A stretch of 64,000 nucleotides of DNA from Cyclobacterium qasimii M12-11B (lineage in GTDB: Bacteria; Bacteroidota; Bacteroidia; Cytophagales; Cyclobacteriaceae), in NCBI RefSeq assembly GCF_000427295.1, contig NZ_ATNM01000098.1, positions 1-64,000 of the forward strand, written 5' to 3'. The notes below the pieces were generated by a model, which made no database searches, was not told the DNA's origin, and was given only the letters and a program-made list of their open reading frames with translations. Each line of letters begins with the position of its first letter. The first letter of the stretch is position 1. Positions 43,329 through 52,406 of the stretch are shown piece after piece. The position numbers were made by a program, and so were the translations under genes.

Positions 43329-44963
43329 ATGCAACTTTCCTATCTTTTTCTGTTTTCCGCGATCATTTTGACAGGAGCTTATTTCACCTATGGGAAATTC
43401 GTCTTTAAGAAGTTTAAAATCAACAATAACAATATTGCACCCTCTCACAGGTTAAAGGACGGGATAGATTACGTCCCGAGTAAACCGATAGTTGTTCTTG
43501 GTCATCATTTCGCGTCAATAGCTGGTGCCGGCCCTATAGTTGGGCCGATTATAGCCGTTACTTTTGGCTGGATACCAGCAGTGATATGGATACTGGTCGG
43601 AGGGATTTTCTTTGGAGCAGTGCACGACCTTGGTAGCATGGTAGCTTCACTTCGAAACGATGGCAAATCGATAGGGGTAATTATTCAAAATACTATTGGT
43701 AAGAAAGGCAAAAGGTTATTTATCCTTTTTAGTTTTTCAACCTTGATATTAATCATAGCTGTATTTGCGGATATTATTGCCAAAACATTTATTAGTAATC
43801 CAGGTGTAGCCTCGGCCTCTATATTATTTATTATGCTGGCCGTGGTTTTTGGATTTGTAACAAAGTTAACCGAAAATAAAAAGTCTGCCTTTTTAATCTC
43901 CACTATAGTAGGAGTAGTGGTGATGTATTATTTCGTCTATCTGGGGATGCAAATCCCATTTGAGCTCAACTACCAGACTTGGGTTTATGTGTTGCTATTG
44001 TATGCTTTTGTTGCTTCGGTCACCCCGGTATCCATGCTTTTGCAGCCAAGAGATTATCTCAATAGCTTTTTGTTGTATGGATTAATCCTTGCAGCTATAG
44101 TCGGAGTAGTGATCGCAAATCCTACCATAGTAATGGACAATGAGGTACATATCACCGATGAGAATCTTGGCTATTTGTTCCCCGTATTGTTCGTTACCAT
44201 CGCATGTGGTGCCATTAGTGGTTTTCACTCTTTGGTAGCTTCAGGTACCACTTCCAAGCAGTTGGATAAAGAAACAGATGCCAAAGTTGTTGGATTTGGA
44301 GGGATGCTGATAGAATCATTTTTAGCGATTATTTCTGTAGGAGCTGTTGTGGTTTTAACCCGTTCAGATTATTTGTCCAGGTTAGGTGAAGAAGGACCTG
44401 TGCCATTGTTTGCAGATGGCCTCGGTTCCATTATATCCTCTATGGGGATCTCTGAGTCTTTTGCGATTGGTTTTGTGGCACTCACTGTTTCAGCCTTTGC
44501 GTTGACTACTTTGGATACTTGTACCAGACTTGCTCGCTTTACCCTTCAAGAATATTTTGAGGATGTAGAACAGCCAATTGGTAAGAAATTATCACAAAAC
44601 AGGTACCTGTCCACGAGTGTGGTAGTTGTGTTGTCAGTACTTTTATTGGGTAGTGGTGGATTTACTACACTATGGCCAATTTTCGGATCTGCCAACCAGC
44701 TTTTGGCGGCACTTGCCTTATTGACTATTTCCGTTTGGCTGATAAAGAAAGACATCAACCCAACTTTCGTAACCATCCCTATGTTTTTCATGTTTACCGT
44801 GACATTGACTTCATTGGGACTTTTTGCCTATCAAAATTTTCAAAAGGATTCCTATGTGCTCGCTTTTATTGCGGCCATTTTATTTGTCTTGTCTTTCGCT
44901 TTAATATTCCTGGCACGTAAAAGTTTGATCAAAGAGGTCAAGTCCAAAGAACTTGTTAATTAA
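43329..44963 (+). CDS. cstA: Carbon starvation protein CstA-type peptide/pyruvate transporter
   Basis: Inner-membrane transporter; CstA relatives import peptides or pyruvate during carbon starvation. 544 residues with about 14 hydrophobic helices. Family motifs: SHRLKDGIDYVPSKPIVVLGHHFASIAGAGPIVGPI (about 40-75), the adjacent GWIPAVIWILVGGIFFGAVHD, VTPVSMLLQPRDYLNSFLL (about 229-247), and IACGAISGFHSLVASGTTSKQ (about 288-308). Shorter than E. coli CstA (701), like the compact form frequent in Bacteroidota. A strong terminator follows directly. Divergent from the MscS gene, with a 159-bp promoter region between them. Confidence 0.94.
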   Translation: MQLSYLFLFSAIILTGAYFTYGKFVFKKFKINNNNIAPSHRLKDGIDYVPSKPIVVLGHHFASIAGAGPIVGPIIAVTFGWIPAVIWILVGGIFFGAVHDLGSMVASLRNDGKSIGVIIQNTIGKKGKRLFILFSFSTLILIIAVFADIIAKTFISNPGVASASILFIMLAVVFGFVTKLTENKKSAFLISTIVGVVVMYYFVYLGMQIPFELNYQTWVYVLLLYAFVASVTPVSMLLQPRDYLNSFLLYGLILAAIVGVVIANPTIVMDNEVHITDENLGYLFPVLFVTIACGAISGFHSLVASGTTSKQLDKETDAKVVGFGGMLIESFLAIISVGAVVVLTRSDYLSRLGEEGPVPLFADGLGSIISSMGISESFAIGFVALTVSAFALTTLDTCTRLARFTLQEYFEDVEQPIGKKLSQNRYLSTSVVVVLSVLLLGSGGFTTLWPIFGSANQLLAALALLTISVWLIKKDINPTFVTIPMFFMFTVTLTSLGLFAYQNFQKDSYVLAFIAAILFVLSFALIFLARKSLIKEVKSKELVN

Positions 44964-44968
44964 AAAAA

Positions 44969-45014
44969 AGCTGCTTCAACAGATTCTCAATTTGATTATC
45001 TGTTGAAGCAGCTT
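44969..45014 (+). terminator. Terminator after cstA
   Basis: AAGCTGCTTCAACAGA (44969-44984) and TCTGTTGAAGCAGCTT (44999-45014) form a perfect 16-bp stem six bases after the cstA stop. The flanking A-tract upstream also makes it usable from the minus strand, where the porin-like gene ends at 45129. Confidence 0.85.
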
Positions 45015-45128
45015 GAAATTTTAAAGCTTTTTCCGGGAATACTTTCTTACAATTGCCTTATCGGTTTGTTTGAAATTATATTTGAGAGCAGTTTAAAATC
45101 CCCTCTCACTTTTCGGAAAATTTAGGAT

Positions 45129-45714
45129 TTAGAAAAGGTTGAACCCTAGAGAAAGCATGACCATACTTTGTCTTTGATCTGTAGGTATTTCTCCGTAATT
45201 ATTTACCGAGTTGGTCAATGCACCTTCATACTTTAAATCCAAAAATAAATTACCGATATCAAGTCCAACTCCTGCCTGGTACCCGAAAGTAAAGTCTTCG
45301 GTTGGAGGGATTATCTGCTGTACTGAGTTTCCATCATTAACTTTTATGTCTCCATTTAATAAATAACTAGCTACTGGCCCTGCTTGTATGCGGAAAGTAT
45401 TGCCTAGTTTTAATCCCAACATTAAAGGAACGTCTAATCTATCAAAATCAGCATCATAACTGAAGGTATTGTTCTTAAAAGAACCTCCTGTATTGGTATA
45501 TAAAAATTCGGGTTGTATATAGACGGCAGATAAATTAACGCGGGCAAAAAATCCCCACATGGTAGCCCATTTGTGAATCGTCTCCGCTATAACCGTCTGA
45601 AACCTGAACATCTCCTTGTGAAATACCGATTTTTGGACCTACTGAGAGAATCTGAGCATTCAGCTGCGATATGCCTATTCCCGAAAAGAATAAAATAATT
45701 AATACTTTTTTCAT
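45129..45714 (-). CDS. Outer-membrane beta-barrel (porin-like) protein, frameshifted
   Basis: Small eight-strand-type outer-membrane protein of the PorT/OmpW-like kind common in Bacteroidota; function unknown. The start at 45714 gives a signal peptide MKKVLIILFFSGIGISQLNAQ. The N-terminal segment continues to DDSQMGYHVGIF and then leaves the frame at an A6 run (45546-45551, plus strand). With five A's it reads GIFARVNLSAVYIQPEFLYT and continues to the end. Alternating strands follow: RLDVPLMLGLKLG, FRIQAGPVASYLLNG, FTFGYQAGVGLDIG, LFLDLKYEGALTNS and the terminal MVMLSLGFNLF with a C-terminal Phe. Restored length is 194 residues. Sequencing indel likely. Confidence 0.88.
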
Positions 45715-45944
45715 TTGTTTGGCTTTAAGTTAAATAATAGTGCTTTCTTTCAATTCTTTTATAACTAATACTATGCCGATTTAGTGTTGAAAACAGGAAT
45801 AATGTTAAACTTTTTAAATTTTTGAATAGACGAATAAATTCCCTCCTAAAGATGTATTGATTGGGTTGATTTTATCGTTATTTACCTTAGTCTATTTTTT
45901 AATATGTTGAATAAGAATGAATTGTGTGATTTTGAATTTGCCTT

Positions 45945-46721
45945 ATGAGGGATTTTACTATTAAAACGTTGCTTTTTCTTTGCCTGTCTTCTGGCTTTTA
46001 TTCCTGTATGGATAATTCAGATGAGTATAAAGAGGCCTTGTATACGGGCGTGTCTGCGGCAAGATGGGATGTAGGGAAGTCCGCTAATTTCTTATTGTCA
46101 TCTGATCAGTTTACAGCAATGGAATTGGAGCTGGTTTACATGGAGGGCTTTAAACCTTCAGATCAAATGGTCGAATTGATGGTGGCATTTTTGGAGAAAT
46201 ACACCTTAAAACCTGACGGAATCACTGTGGTATTAAAAGAAATACCTGCCATGAACCTAGGGGAATATACTACGGAAGACATTGCGAAAATTGAAGAGGA
46301 TTATCGTGAGCGTTACAATGAAGGAACTACCGTATCTGTTTTTTTATTGGTGGTGGATGGAGATTATAAGAAAAGTGAGGACAGTTCTTTTACAATTGGA
46401 GCTGCCTATAGAAATACTAGTTTAGTCCTTTTTGGCAACCGAATAGCAGAGAATTCAGGTGGTATCATAAAGCCCCGTAAAGCCATTCTAGAGGCCACTG
46501 TAGCACTGCACGAGATGGGGCATCTTATGGGCTTGGTAAACCTTGACAATGACATGGTCACCCCACATGAAGATGAAGAGCATGAAAGTCATTGTGATAA
46601 CAAGGATTGTCTAATGTATTGGGCAATTGAAACAAATAGTATATTTAATTACATGCAACAATCCGTTCCAACCTTGGATGATAATTGCGAATTGGACCTT
46701 AGAGCAAATGGAGGAAGGTGA
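45945..46721 (+). CDS. Archaemetzincin-like zinc metalloprotease lipoprotein
   Basis: 258 residues. Lipoprotein-type signal (Cys at about 21, SGFYSC), so likely anchored in the envelope. The C-terminal half holds a zinc-protease site: VALHEMGHLMGL (about 187-198) with the HExxHxxG pattern, then a His/Glu-rich loop (PHEDEEHESH) offering a third ligand, and CDNKDCLM, which equals the CX4CxM element of archaemetzincins and includes a Met-turn. The final Cys pair of archaemetzincins is only half present (NCELD). The N-terminal half is unrecognised. Substrate unknown. Unlinked to neighbours; its 5' region has no clear promoter. Confidence 0.78.
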   Translation: MRDFTIKTLLFLCLSSGFYSCMDNSDEYKEALYTGVSAARWDVGKSANFLLSSDQFTAMELELVYMEGFKPSDQMVELMVAFLEKYTLKPDGITVVLKEIPAMNLGEYTTEDIAKIEEDYRERYNEGTTVSVFLLVVDGDYKKSEDSSFTIGAAYRNTSLVLFGNRIAENSGGIIKPRKAILEATVALHEMGHLMGLVNLDNDMVTPHEDEEHESHCDNKDCLMYWAIETNSIFNYMQQSVPTLDDNCELDLRANGGR

Positions 46722-46961
46722 TTGGATTTGATTAAAATAAATCCTCCAAATCCTGAGTCCGTATGGTAGTAACTGTTTAAACTCCTGAAAAACTTATCGG
46801 GTAAAAATTGTCACGGTAATTTGAAGGAATGGCAAATTGAAGTATTCTTTCTCCTTCCCGATAAAGCGCTTCTAAAAATGCTGGATTTTGACCTTTACAG
46901 TTAAGGGATTGTGAAATTGGTAGAGCGACCTACAGGGTAGGGGTGTTTTTATTAGTAAAAA

Positions 46962-47216
46962 TCAGTCTTTTACTTCCTCATAGTCAATATAATCTCCTCC
47001 AGTAATGGTGCCTGAAGAGCCATTTTTCTTGTCTTTAGGTACAAAATCGACATTGACATTACCGTCTTTTGGTTGCGTTTTCCTTTTGGTCTCTTCTCTG
47101 TGCGCTTCCTTTACCTGGTCAGCGAACTTTTTAAGTTTACTGTTTAAGAAAAACTTGAAAAGACTAGAAAAAACCCATCCCAGCGCAATAAAGAAAATTA
47201 TTATTTTTAAAATCAT
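46962..47216 (-). CDS. DUF4834-family small membrane protein
   Basis: 84 residues from the ATG at 47216, which starts MILKIIIFFIALGW; the longer frame upstream has no better signal. One N-terminal membrane helix (about 3-22) is followed by a charged segment (SKLKKFADQVKEAHREETKRKTQ) and an acidic tail ending GDYIDYEEVKD. This layout fits DUF4834 proteins of Bacteroidota, whose function is unknown. The C-terminal part is presumably cytoplasmic and disordered. It lies downstream of carB on the same strand but after a hairpin. Confidence 0.75.
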   Translation of the reverse strand: MILKIIIFFIALGWVFSSLFKFFLNSKLKKFADQVKEAHREETKRKTQPKDGNVNVDFVPKDKKNGSSGTITGGDYIDYEEVKD

Positions 47217-47365
47217 GATATACAATTTTGAAAATTCACTAACTCGGTTCAAGCAAAACAAAGTGCCTTATCCAATAACGGAAAATCACCTCTCAGCATT
47301 CAATATTAAGTGAAAAAAACACAAAAACCAATCCAAAGAGCTGTAAAGGTGCATAAAATAAAAGT

Positions 47366-47390
47366 ACCCGGCCTGAATATCAAGCCGGGT
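47366..47390 (-). terminator. Terminator after carB
   Basis: ACCCGGC (47366-47372) and GCCGGGT (47384-47390) form a GC-rich 7-bp stem 23 bases past the carB stop. On the minus strand the hairpin is followed by ACTTTTATTTTATG, a moderate U-tract. Confidence 0.7.
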
Positions 47391-47412
47391 AAGGTGCTTA
47401 TGTTGAGGTGCT

Positions 47413-50232
47413 CTACCTGCTTAGGTAAAGATTTCTTTCCGCATATATTTTCAGAAAATAATCATCCATTAAGTCATCTATGAAATAAATGGCTTCGCCA
47501 GTTGATTTCATTTCTGGGCCTAATTCTTTATTTACATTCGGGAATTTGTGAAAAGAGAAAACAGGTTCTTTAATGGCATAGCCCTTTTTCACAGGTTTGA
47601 AGTCAAAGTCCGTAACTTTTTTCTCTCCTAGCATCACCTTGGTAGCATAATTCACGTAAGGTTCCTGATATGCTTTGCAGATAAAAGGTACGGTACGGGA
47701 TGCTCTAGGGTTTGCCTCAATTACATAAACCTTGTCATTCTTGATGGCAAACTGAATGTTTATTAATCCCTTTGTTTCCAAAGCCAAGGCTATTTTTTCC
47801 GTAATTGTTTCAATTTGACGGATGACAAGGTCTCCAAGATTATACGGAGGCAAGACGGCATATGAATCTCCTGAATGAATTCCAGCAGGCTCTATGTGTT
47901 GCATGATTCCGATAATGTAGACATTTTCACCATCACAAATGGCATCGGCTTCTGCTTCTATGGCACCTTCGAGGAAGTGATCAAGAAGGATTTCATTGTT
48001 AGGTATATCCTTAAGAACAGTTACTACATGCTCCTCAAGTTCCTTTTCGTTGATAACAATTTTCATTCCCTGTCCACCAAGAACATAAGAAGGTCTTACC
48101 AATAAAGGGAATCCAATTGTCTTGCAAAGTTCCAGGGCTTCATCCGTCCCATGAATGGTTCCGAATTCAGGATAGGGTACATCATTCGCTTTTAAAAGCT
48201 CAGAGAACCTTCCTCTGTCTTCAGCAAGATCAAGTGCTCTATAGCTAGTGCCGAGAATTGGGATGTTGTATTTGTCTAACTTCTCAGCCAGTTTAAGGGC
48301 TGTTTGTCCACCTAGTTGCACAATTACCCCTTCAGGCTTTTCATGCAGGATGATTTCATAGATGTGCTCCCAGAAAACTGGTTCGAAGTATAATTTATCT
48401 GCGATATCAAAATCAGTAGAAACCGTTTCAGGGTTACAGTTGATCATGATGGTTTCGTAACCACATTCTTTGGCGGCAAGTATACCGTGAACACAAGAAT
48501 AATCAAATTCAATTCCCTGACCAACTCTGTTTGGACCGGAACCTAGTACAACGATCTTTTTTCGATCACTGACTTTTGATTCATTCTCATCTCCAAAAGA
48601 GGAATAGAAGTAAGGGGTTTTCGCTTCAAATTCAGCAGCACAGGTATCCACAAGTTTGAATACCCTTTTGATATCCATTTCATCCCGTCTTTTATTGAAA
48701 ACTTCACTTTCCAAACAACCTAAAAGGTGGGCAATTTGCCTGTCGGCATAGCCCTTATGTTTGGCAGTCTTCATAAGCTCTTTACTGATGCTTTGGAGGG
48801 TCTCTTTGGCAATAGTATTGTCCAAATGCACCAACTCCTCAATTTGCTTAAGAAACCATTTGTCTATTTTAGTTAGATCTTGGATGGTTCTAAACGAAAT
48901 CCCCAATTTGAAAGCATCGTATATATGGAAAAGCCTGTTCCAACTCGGGTTGGCTAAACTGTATAATATTTCAGCTTGATCTTTAAGTTCCTTGCCATCT
49001 GCCCCAAGTCCGTTTCTCTTGATTTCTAAAGATTGACAGGCTTTTTGTAATGCTTCTTGGAAGTTTCTTCCAATGCCCATTACTTCACCTACCGCCTTCA
49101 TAGAAAGACCAAGTCTTCTATCTGAACCTTTGAATTTATCAAAGTTCCAACGAGGGATTTTTACGATTACATAGTCAATTGCAGGTTCGAAAAAAGCAGA
49201 GGTATTACCTGTAATAGAATTTTTCAATTCGTCAAGGTTGTATCCTATAGCCAATTTGGCTGCTACTTTAGCAATTGGATAACCTGTTGCTTTTGATGCA
49301 AGCGCTGAAGACCTAGATACTCTAGGGTTAATCTCAATGCCTATTATGGTTTGATTGTCAGGGCTGACAGAAAACTGCACGTTACACCCTCCAGCAAAAT
49401 TACCAATGCCATTCATCATTTTGATGGCCAGGTTTCTCATGCGTTGATATACCGGGTCTGGTAATGTCATGGCCGGAGCTACAGTGATAGAATCACCTGT
49501 ATGCACGCCCATTGGGTCAAAGTTTTCGATGGAACAAATGACCACCATGTTACCGATACTGTCTCTCAATACCTCTAATTCGTATTCTTTCCAGCCTAGA
49601 ATACTTTGTTCTATAAGTACTTCATGGGTAGGTGAGGCCTGAAGTCCAACACTAAGTGCTTTCTCAAAATTGTCAGGACCATCAACAAATCCCCCTCCAG
49701 TACCACCAAGGGTATAAGAAGGTCTGATTACCAATGGGAAACCAATCTCTTGTGCAATTTCTTTGCCCTGCAAAAAGGAAGTAGCTGTACGTCCAATACA
49801 AACGTCTACTCCTAATTTTTCCATTAAAGCCTTGAATTTCTCTCTGTTTTCGGCAGTTTCGATGGCGTCAATATCAACGCCTATCATATTGATACCGTAT
49901 TTTTCCCAGATTCCAGCATTGTCACAATCAATTGCCAAATTTAGAGCCGTTTGACCACCCATGGTAGGGAGTACACTGTCAATGTCCGGATGCTCTTGTA
50001 AAATTTTAATGATCGATTTTTTCTCAAGTGGCAAAAGGTATACATTGTCTGCAGTCACCGGATCGGTCATAATGGTTGCAGGGTTGGAATTGATAAGGGT
50101 TACTTTTATACCCTCTTCCCTTAACGACCTGGAAGCCTGGGATCCTGCATAATCAAATTCACAAGCCTGCCCAATTACAATTGGGCCGCTTCCGATAATA
50201 AGTACATGTTTGATGCTACTGTCTTTTGGCAT
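47413..50232 (-). CDS. carB: Carbamoyl-phosphate synthase large subunit, short form without MGS domain
   Basis: Makes carbamoyl phosphate from bicarbonate, ATP and ammonia supplied by CarA, for pyrimidines and arginine. 939 residues: N-terminal carboxyphosphate half (about 1-400; IIGSGPIVIGQACEFDYAGSQA, LPTMGGQTALN, GGTGGGF, EINPRVSRSSALASKATGYPIA) and C-terminal carbamoyl-phosphate half (about 555-939; VLGSGPNRVGQGIEFDYSC, VLGGQGM, EANPRASRTVPFICKA). The protein stops soon after EMKSTGEA, so the methylglyoxal-synthase-like allosteric domain of E. coli CarB (1073) is absent. The ending LYLSR is natural and the reading frame clean; I recall this short form in other Bacteroidota. carA is not in the window. 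Confidence 0.96.
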   Translation of the reverse strand: MPKDSSIKHVLIIGSGPIVIGQACEFDYAGSQASRSLREEGIKVTLINSNPATIMTDPVTADNVYLLPLEKKSIIKILQEHPDIDSVLPTMGGQTALNLAIDCDNAGIWEKYGINMIGVDIDAIETAENREKFKALMEKLGVDVCIGRTATSFLQGKEIAQEIGFPLVIRPSYTLGGTGGGFVDGPDNFEKALSVGLQASPTHEVLIEQSILGWKEYELEVLRDSIGNMVVICSIENFDPMGVHTGDSITVAPAMTLPDPVYQRMRNLAIKMMNGIGNFAGGCNVQFSVSPDNQTIIGIEINPRVSRSSALASKATGYPIAKVAAKLAIGYNLDELKNSITGNTSAFFEPAIDYVIVKIPRWNFDKFKGSDRRLGLSMKAVGEVMGIGRNFQEALQKACQSLEIKRNGLGADGKELKDQAEILYSLANPSWNRLFHIYDAFKLGISFRTIQDLTKIDKWFLKQIEELVHLDNTIAKETLQSISKELMKTAKHKGYADRQIAHLLGCLESEVFNKRRDEMDIKRVFKLVDTCAAEFEAKTPYFYSSFGDENESKVSDRKKIVVLGSGPNRVGQGIEFDYSCVHGILAAKECGYETIMINCNPETVSTDFDIADKLYFEPVFWEHIYEIILHEKPEGVIVQLGGQTALKLAEKLDKYNIPILGTSYRALDLAEDRGRFSELLKANDVPYPEFGTIHGTDEALELCKTIGFPLLVRPSYVLGGQGMKIVINEKELEEHVVTVLKDIPNNEILLDHFLEGAIEAEADAICDGENVYIIGIMQHIEPAGIHSGDSYAVLPPYNLGDLVIRQIETITEKIALALETKGLINIQFAIKNDKVYVIEANPRASRTVPFICKAYQEPYVNYATKVMLGEKKVTDFDFKPVKKGYAIKEPVFSFHKFPNVNKELGPEMKSTGEAIYFIDDLMDDYFLKIYAERNLYLSR

Positions 50233-50276
50233 GCTTGATTATATTTTGAAATAGTTTACTTTTGGCTAAATTGGGC

Positions 50277-50284
50277 CAAAATTA
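50277..50284 (-). promoter_or_regulatory. Candidate carB promoter -7 element (TAATTTTG on the minus strand)
   Basis: CAAAATTA on the plus strand is TAATTTTG on the minus strand, matching TAnnTTTG, 45 bases before carB. No clear -33 TTTG is visible. The rest of the 550-bp gap 50285-50786 is AT-rich and shows no gene, hairpin or repeat that I can support. Confidence 0.3.
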
Positions 50285-50786
50285 ATCATAATTTATTAAA
50301 GATACACACGAATTACCCATTTAACATTAAAGCTATTTCGGAACACTGGTCATTGACTACTGCAATTGTGGTTTTGAACTAAAAAGAAAGACTTTTGAGC
50401 GCCGTTATTTTTCTTTAAAAAAAATAGCTATATCCGTCAAGTGGTTTTCTGGTTAAGTTGATTTTGAGCTTTTAGGTAAAACACATTTCAGCAAAAAAGA
50501 TGTCCTGATTACGACTTGCTTCCTAATTGAATTCATTTTTTATAGTCAAGAGGGCTAGTGTTTTGTAACCAAATTCGGTGAAATTCCCATGTGAAGAATT
50601 GCACCCAAGAATTGGGTAGACCAATGCTTTTATCACCCCATGTATTTCTGAAAATAGTAGGACCGACAACTTAAGTCCTGATTGGATATTTCAGATTCAA
50701 TTACATTTATTGGTTATCAGGTAATGGCGGGATGCAGGGAATGCTATTTATTTTATTATTTTTATAATTGAATAACTACTTAAGAA

Positions 50787-51380
50787 ATGAGCAATAGCGA
50801 TTTGAAAAGGTTCGAAAATACTGTGCGTGAAATAGATGCCGTCAATGCCAAAGACCCTAACAAGGAATTGGTGAATGGTGAGGAAGTGCCTAAAGAACTC
50901 GTTTATGGTCAACGAATGTCAGAAATGATGGAAGAAACTTATCCTGACGGGGATGAGATTTTGAAACTTGCAGCCAGGTGCCAGCATATCAAACGTTGGG
51001 AAATACCGAGAGAGGATTACCCAATGGACAGAAAGGGATATCTCTTATGGAGAACCAAATTGAAGCAGTTTCATGGAGAGTTGGCAGCGGAAATACTGGG
51101 AGCCAATGATTATTCTTCCGAAGATTTAATGAAAATCGAGGATTTAATTAACAAACGCAGATTGAAATCAGACCCTGAGACGCAGGCGCTGGAGGATGTG
51201 GTATGTCTTGTCTTTTTGAAATATTATTTTGATGCCTTTATCAATAAGCATGAAGAGGAAAAACTGCTTGGAATCCTACAGAAGACCTGGCATAAAATGT
51301 CACCAAAAGGACATGAAAAAGCCTTGTCATTAAGCCACTCTGAAAAAGCTTTGGCGTTAATTAACAAGGCTTTGAATTAA
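50787..51380 (+). CDS. DUF4202-family protein
   Basis: 197 residues, soluble, mostly helical. Matches the DUF4202 pattern: FENTVREIDAVNAKDPN near the N-terminus, PKELVYGQRMSEMMEETYPDGDEILKLAARCQHIKRWEIPREDYPMDRKGYLLWR (about 35-92) and EDVVCLVFLKYYFDAF (about 140-155). The conserved ARCQHIxRW with surrounding His/Glu suggests a metal-dependent or HD-like helical fold, but no activity is known. Single gene; it converges with the epimerase gene 3 bases away. Function unknown. Confidence 0.85.
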   Translation: MSNSDLKRFENTVREIDAVNAKDPNKELVNGEEVPKELVYGQRMSEMMEETYPDGDEILKLAARCQHIKRWEIPREDYPMDRKGYLLWRTKLKQFHGELAAEILGANDYSSEDLMKIEDLINKRRLKSDPETQALEDVVCLVFLKYYFDAFINKHEEEKLLGILQKTWHKMSPKGHEKALSLSHSEKALALINKALN

Positions 51381-51383
51381 GTG

Positions 51384-52328
51384 TTATTTATAAGTAGTCG
51401 TTTTATAAACTTTAACTTCTTTCGCAATTGCTGAGAGTATGACTTCTTTTCCAACAGTTGGGTTTTTATGGCCATGTTCCGCTCCACCGAGATCATATTC
51501 ACAGTGGAGGATTTTAGGAATGTCGCCCATAAAACCAGGGTGTTCCTGAAGGAGTTCGAATTTTACATTTCCTTCACCATAAGGTACATTGATAGGTCTG
51601 TCGCCCTTTTTATCAGGATTGCCCCAAACAAAATCCTTCAAGTCAAAACTAGTGATTTGATCACTGATCATATTAAAAACATTTTCATAGGATTGATAAC
51701 CTTCCACAGTAGCATGGCGCAAATCAAATTGAACGCCAATATGTTTGGGGTTGATGCCTTCTAATAAATGGTAAATCTCCCACACGGAGCCACCTATTCT
51801 TGTGCCTGCATGGTTTTGATAGTGACCTGTGACACCATGTTTTTCATGTAGCTCGGCCAATTTCTTCATTGAGGAATTTAGCGACTTTAGTTCTTTTATG
51901 ATGTTTTTGGTCGTAAATGGAAGGTAGCCCATTCGGTAATCAGAAATCCCCTCGCCAGAAAGAGTACGAAGATATTCGTCCATTTCATTCATGTGATTGA
52001 GGTTCATGTCTGTTGTAAGCACAGGCCTGCTTAAACCCAGTTTTTCACTTTCTTTTACAATGATAGGTAGCTTTGACTTTATCTGATCCCTGTCAAAAAA
52101 GCCATTTTTTCTTACAGGTAGGTCTATACCATCAAAACCTAGAGATTGTACAGTTTGGGGAACCTCTTCCAATGGAAGCCATTGTAACACCTTTGTAAAC
52201 AGGTAAAACGGTGCAGGTGAGGCTTTCGTGGCATTTGGGATAAGATTCTCTAAAAACCCTAATTGGGGCGTTAATAAACCTGTTCCGGCTACAGCCATCA
52301 TTTTCTTAACTGAAGATCTTCTATTCAT
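51384..52328 (-). CDS. Sugar phosphate isomerase/epimerase-like TIM-barrel protein, exported
   Basis: 314 residues. The N-terminus MNRRSSVKKMMAVAGTGLLTP resembles a Tat signal (RRSSVKK), as is common for this group in Bacteroidota. The AP-endonuclease-2/xylose-isomerase-type barrel follows: VPQTVQSLGFDGIDLPVR (about 57-74), HGVTGHYQNHAGTRIGGSVWEI (about 160-181) with candidate metal ligands, IGVQFDLRHATVEG, ITSFDLKDFVWG and ILHCEYDLGGAEHGH. Acts probably in the periplasm on a sugar; substrate unknown. No sugar gene cluster surrounds it. Confidence 0.85.
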   Translation of the reverse strand: MNRRSSVKKMMAVAGTGLLTPQLGFLENLIPNATKASPAPFYLFTKVLQWLPLEEVPQTVQSLGFDGIDLPVRKNGFFDRDQIKSKLPIIVKESEKLGLSRPVLTTDMNLNHMNEMDEYLRTLSGEGISDYRMGYLPFTTKNIIKELKSLNSSMKKLAELHEKHGVTGHYQNHAGTRIGGSVWEIYHLLEGINPKHIGVQFDLRHATVEGYQSYENVFNMISDQITSFDLKDFVWGNPDKKGDRPINVPYGEGNVKFELLQEHPGFMGDIPKILHCEYDLGGAEHGHKNPTVGKEVILSAIAKEVKVYKTTTYK

Positions 52329-52406
52329 TTTGGGGATATTAGTCTGTACAATAATGAAGACAATATACTATTTTGCATTCATTGTATCAATAGTTTTAAG
52401 CTTAAC

